Positions 63,738 through 64,000 of a stretch of 64,000 bases of DNA are shown here, piece by piece. Numbering within the stretch: the first letter of the stretch is position 1; each line of letters starts with the position of its first letter. The notes beneath the pieces are model-generated. The model did no database searches, was not told the DNA's origin, and saw only the letters and a program-made list of their open reading frames with translations. The position numbers and the translations under genes were made by a program. Source of the DNA: Hyphomicrobiales bacterium (GTDB lineage: Bacteria > Pseudomonadota > Alphaproteobacteria > Rhizobiales > Beijerinckiaceae); assembly GCA_027489955.1 (NCBI GenBank), contig JAIXYZ010000013.1, positions 930,001-994,000 on the forward strand, given 5' to 3'.

Positions 63738-64000
63738 CTATCTGCGCAGCGCGGCCGCGATCTGCCCCGCGCCCGCCACCTCGCAGAACTCGAAGCCGAG
63801 CGTGGCGAGGTGCGCGGCGTGGATGGCCTCGGCCGGGATGGCCGCGCCATCCGGGCCGGGCAGGTCGAAACAGGCGCAGCAATCCTCCACCAGGATCGTC
63901 CGGTAGCCCAGATTGGCCGCCACCCGGACGGTCGTGGACACGCACATGTCCGTCGAGATGCCGAAAGCGACGATGCCCGTCGCGCCCAGCCTGCGCAATT
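63738..64000 (-). CDS. Isochorismatase-family cysteine hydrolase, cut by the window end
   Basis: The visible 87 or so residues are the C-terminal half. The nucleophilic Cys is in GISTDMCVSTTVRVAANLGY, followed by ILVEDCCACFD, standard for the family; the N-terminal Asp and the Lys lie beyond base 64000. Substrate (nicotinamide, N-carbamoyl compound, isochorismate or other) is not determinable here. Confidence 0.88.
   Translation of the reverse strand, partial: LRRLGATGIVAFGISTDMCVSTTVRVAANLGYRTILVEDCCACFDLPGPDGAAIPAEAIHAAHLATLGFEFCEVAGAGQIAAALRR

Overview
The window is a gene-dense, strongly GC-rich stretch of chromosome. It looks like an alphaproteobacterium of the Rhizobiales (Hyphomicrobiales) type. 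Supporting signs are the aapJQMP amino-acid transporter divergent from metC, a class I PHB synthase, an NDUFS4-type complex I subunit, an ornithine-lipid gene pair, a double cold-shock protein next to a DUF192 gene, the run aminotransferase-hom-glpX-recJ, and promoters of the CTTGNC-N17-CTATNN type. I cannot name a genus. I saw no insertion sequence, prophage, integrase or CRISPR array; this is core and near-core chromosome.

Layout: 1-8.8 kb holds phaC (minus strand), then a lipoprotein, a PLP aminotransferase, hom, glpX, a GNAT enzyme, recJ and tRNA-Glu. 8.8-9.0 kb carries a probable small RNA on the minus strand. 9-15 kb holds an M20 amidohydrolase, a cytochrome c, a convergent OlsB/OlsA-like pair and a GMC oxidoreductase. 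15-18.2 kb is a D-glutamate-type locus: dgcN and dgcA divergent from a LysR regulator, with three matching operators between them. 18.3-22.2 kb has HU, a YciF-like ferritin fold protein, and the EF-P beta-lysylation set (epmB, epmA, efp). 22.2-27.9 kb has an acyltransferase-type membrane protein, an SGNH hydrolase, the cold-shock/DUF192 pair, a trans-sulfuration enzyme, and tRNA-Pro, NDUFS4 and tRNA-Arg. 28-31.4 kb is a glycosyltransferase block (GT39, GT2, LAB_N) that looks aimed at envelope lipids.

31.4-37.8 kb is metC and aapJQMP. 37.9-42.2 kb is the minus-strand run ppiD-like, trpE, sseA, divergent from tpiA, secG, pyrG and kdsA. 48.6-53.4 kb has an AEC carrier, a UbiH-type hydroxylase, TerC and SulP. 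53.5-58.1 kb holds a quinone oxidoreductase and a BMP-type nucleoside ABC transporter without its binding protein. 58.2-64 kb has ychF, a DUF2892 gene under an FNR-like box, endonuclease V, an agmatinase-family enzyme, argC behind an unusual leader, a small secreted protein, a glutathione transferase and a cut-off cysteine hydrolase.

The most interesting signals are regulatory: (1) three copies of CNATGC-N7-GCATNG between dgcN and its LysR neighbour; (2) a small RNA of about 97 nt with promoter, three hairpins, an anti-Shine-Dalgarno stretch and a terminator; (3) a possibly leaderless 18-codon peptide with rare arginine codons, followed by an intrinsic terminator, ahead of argC.
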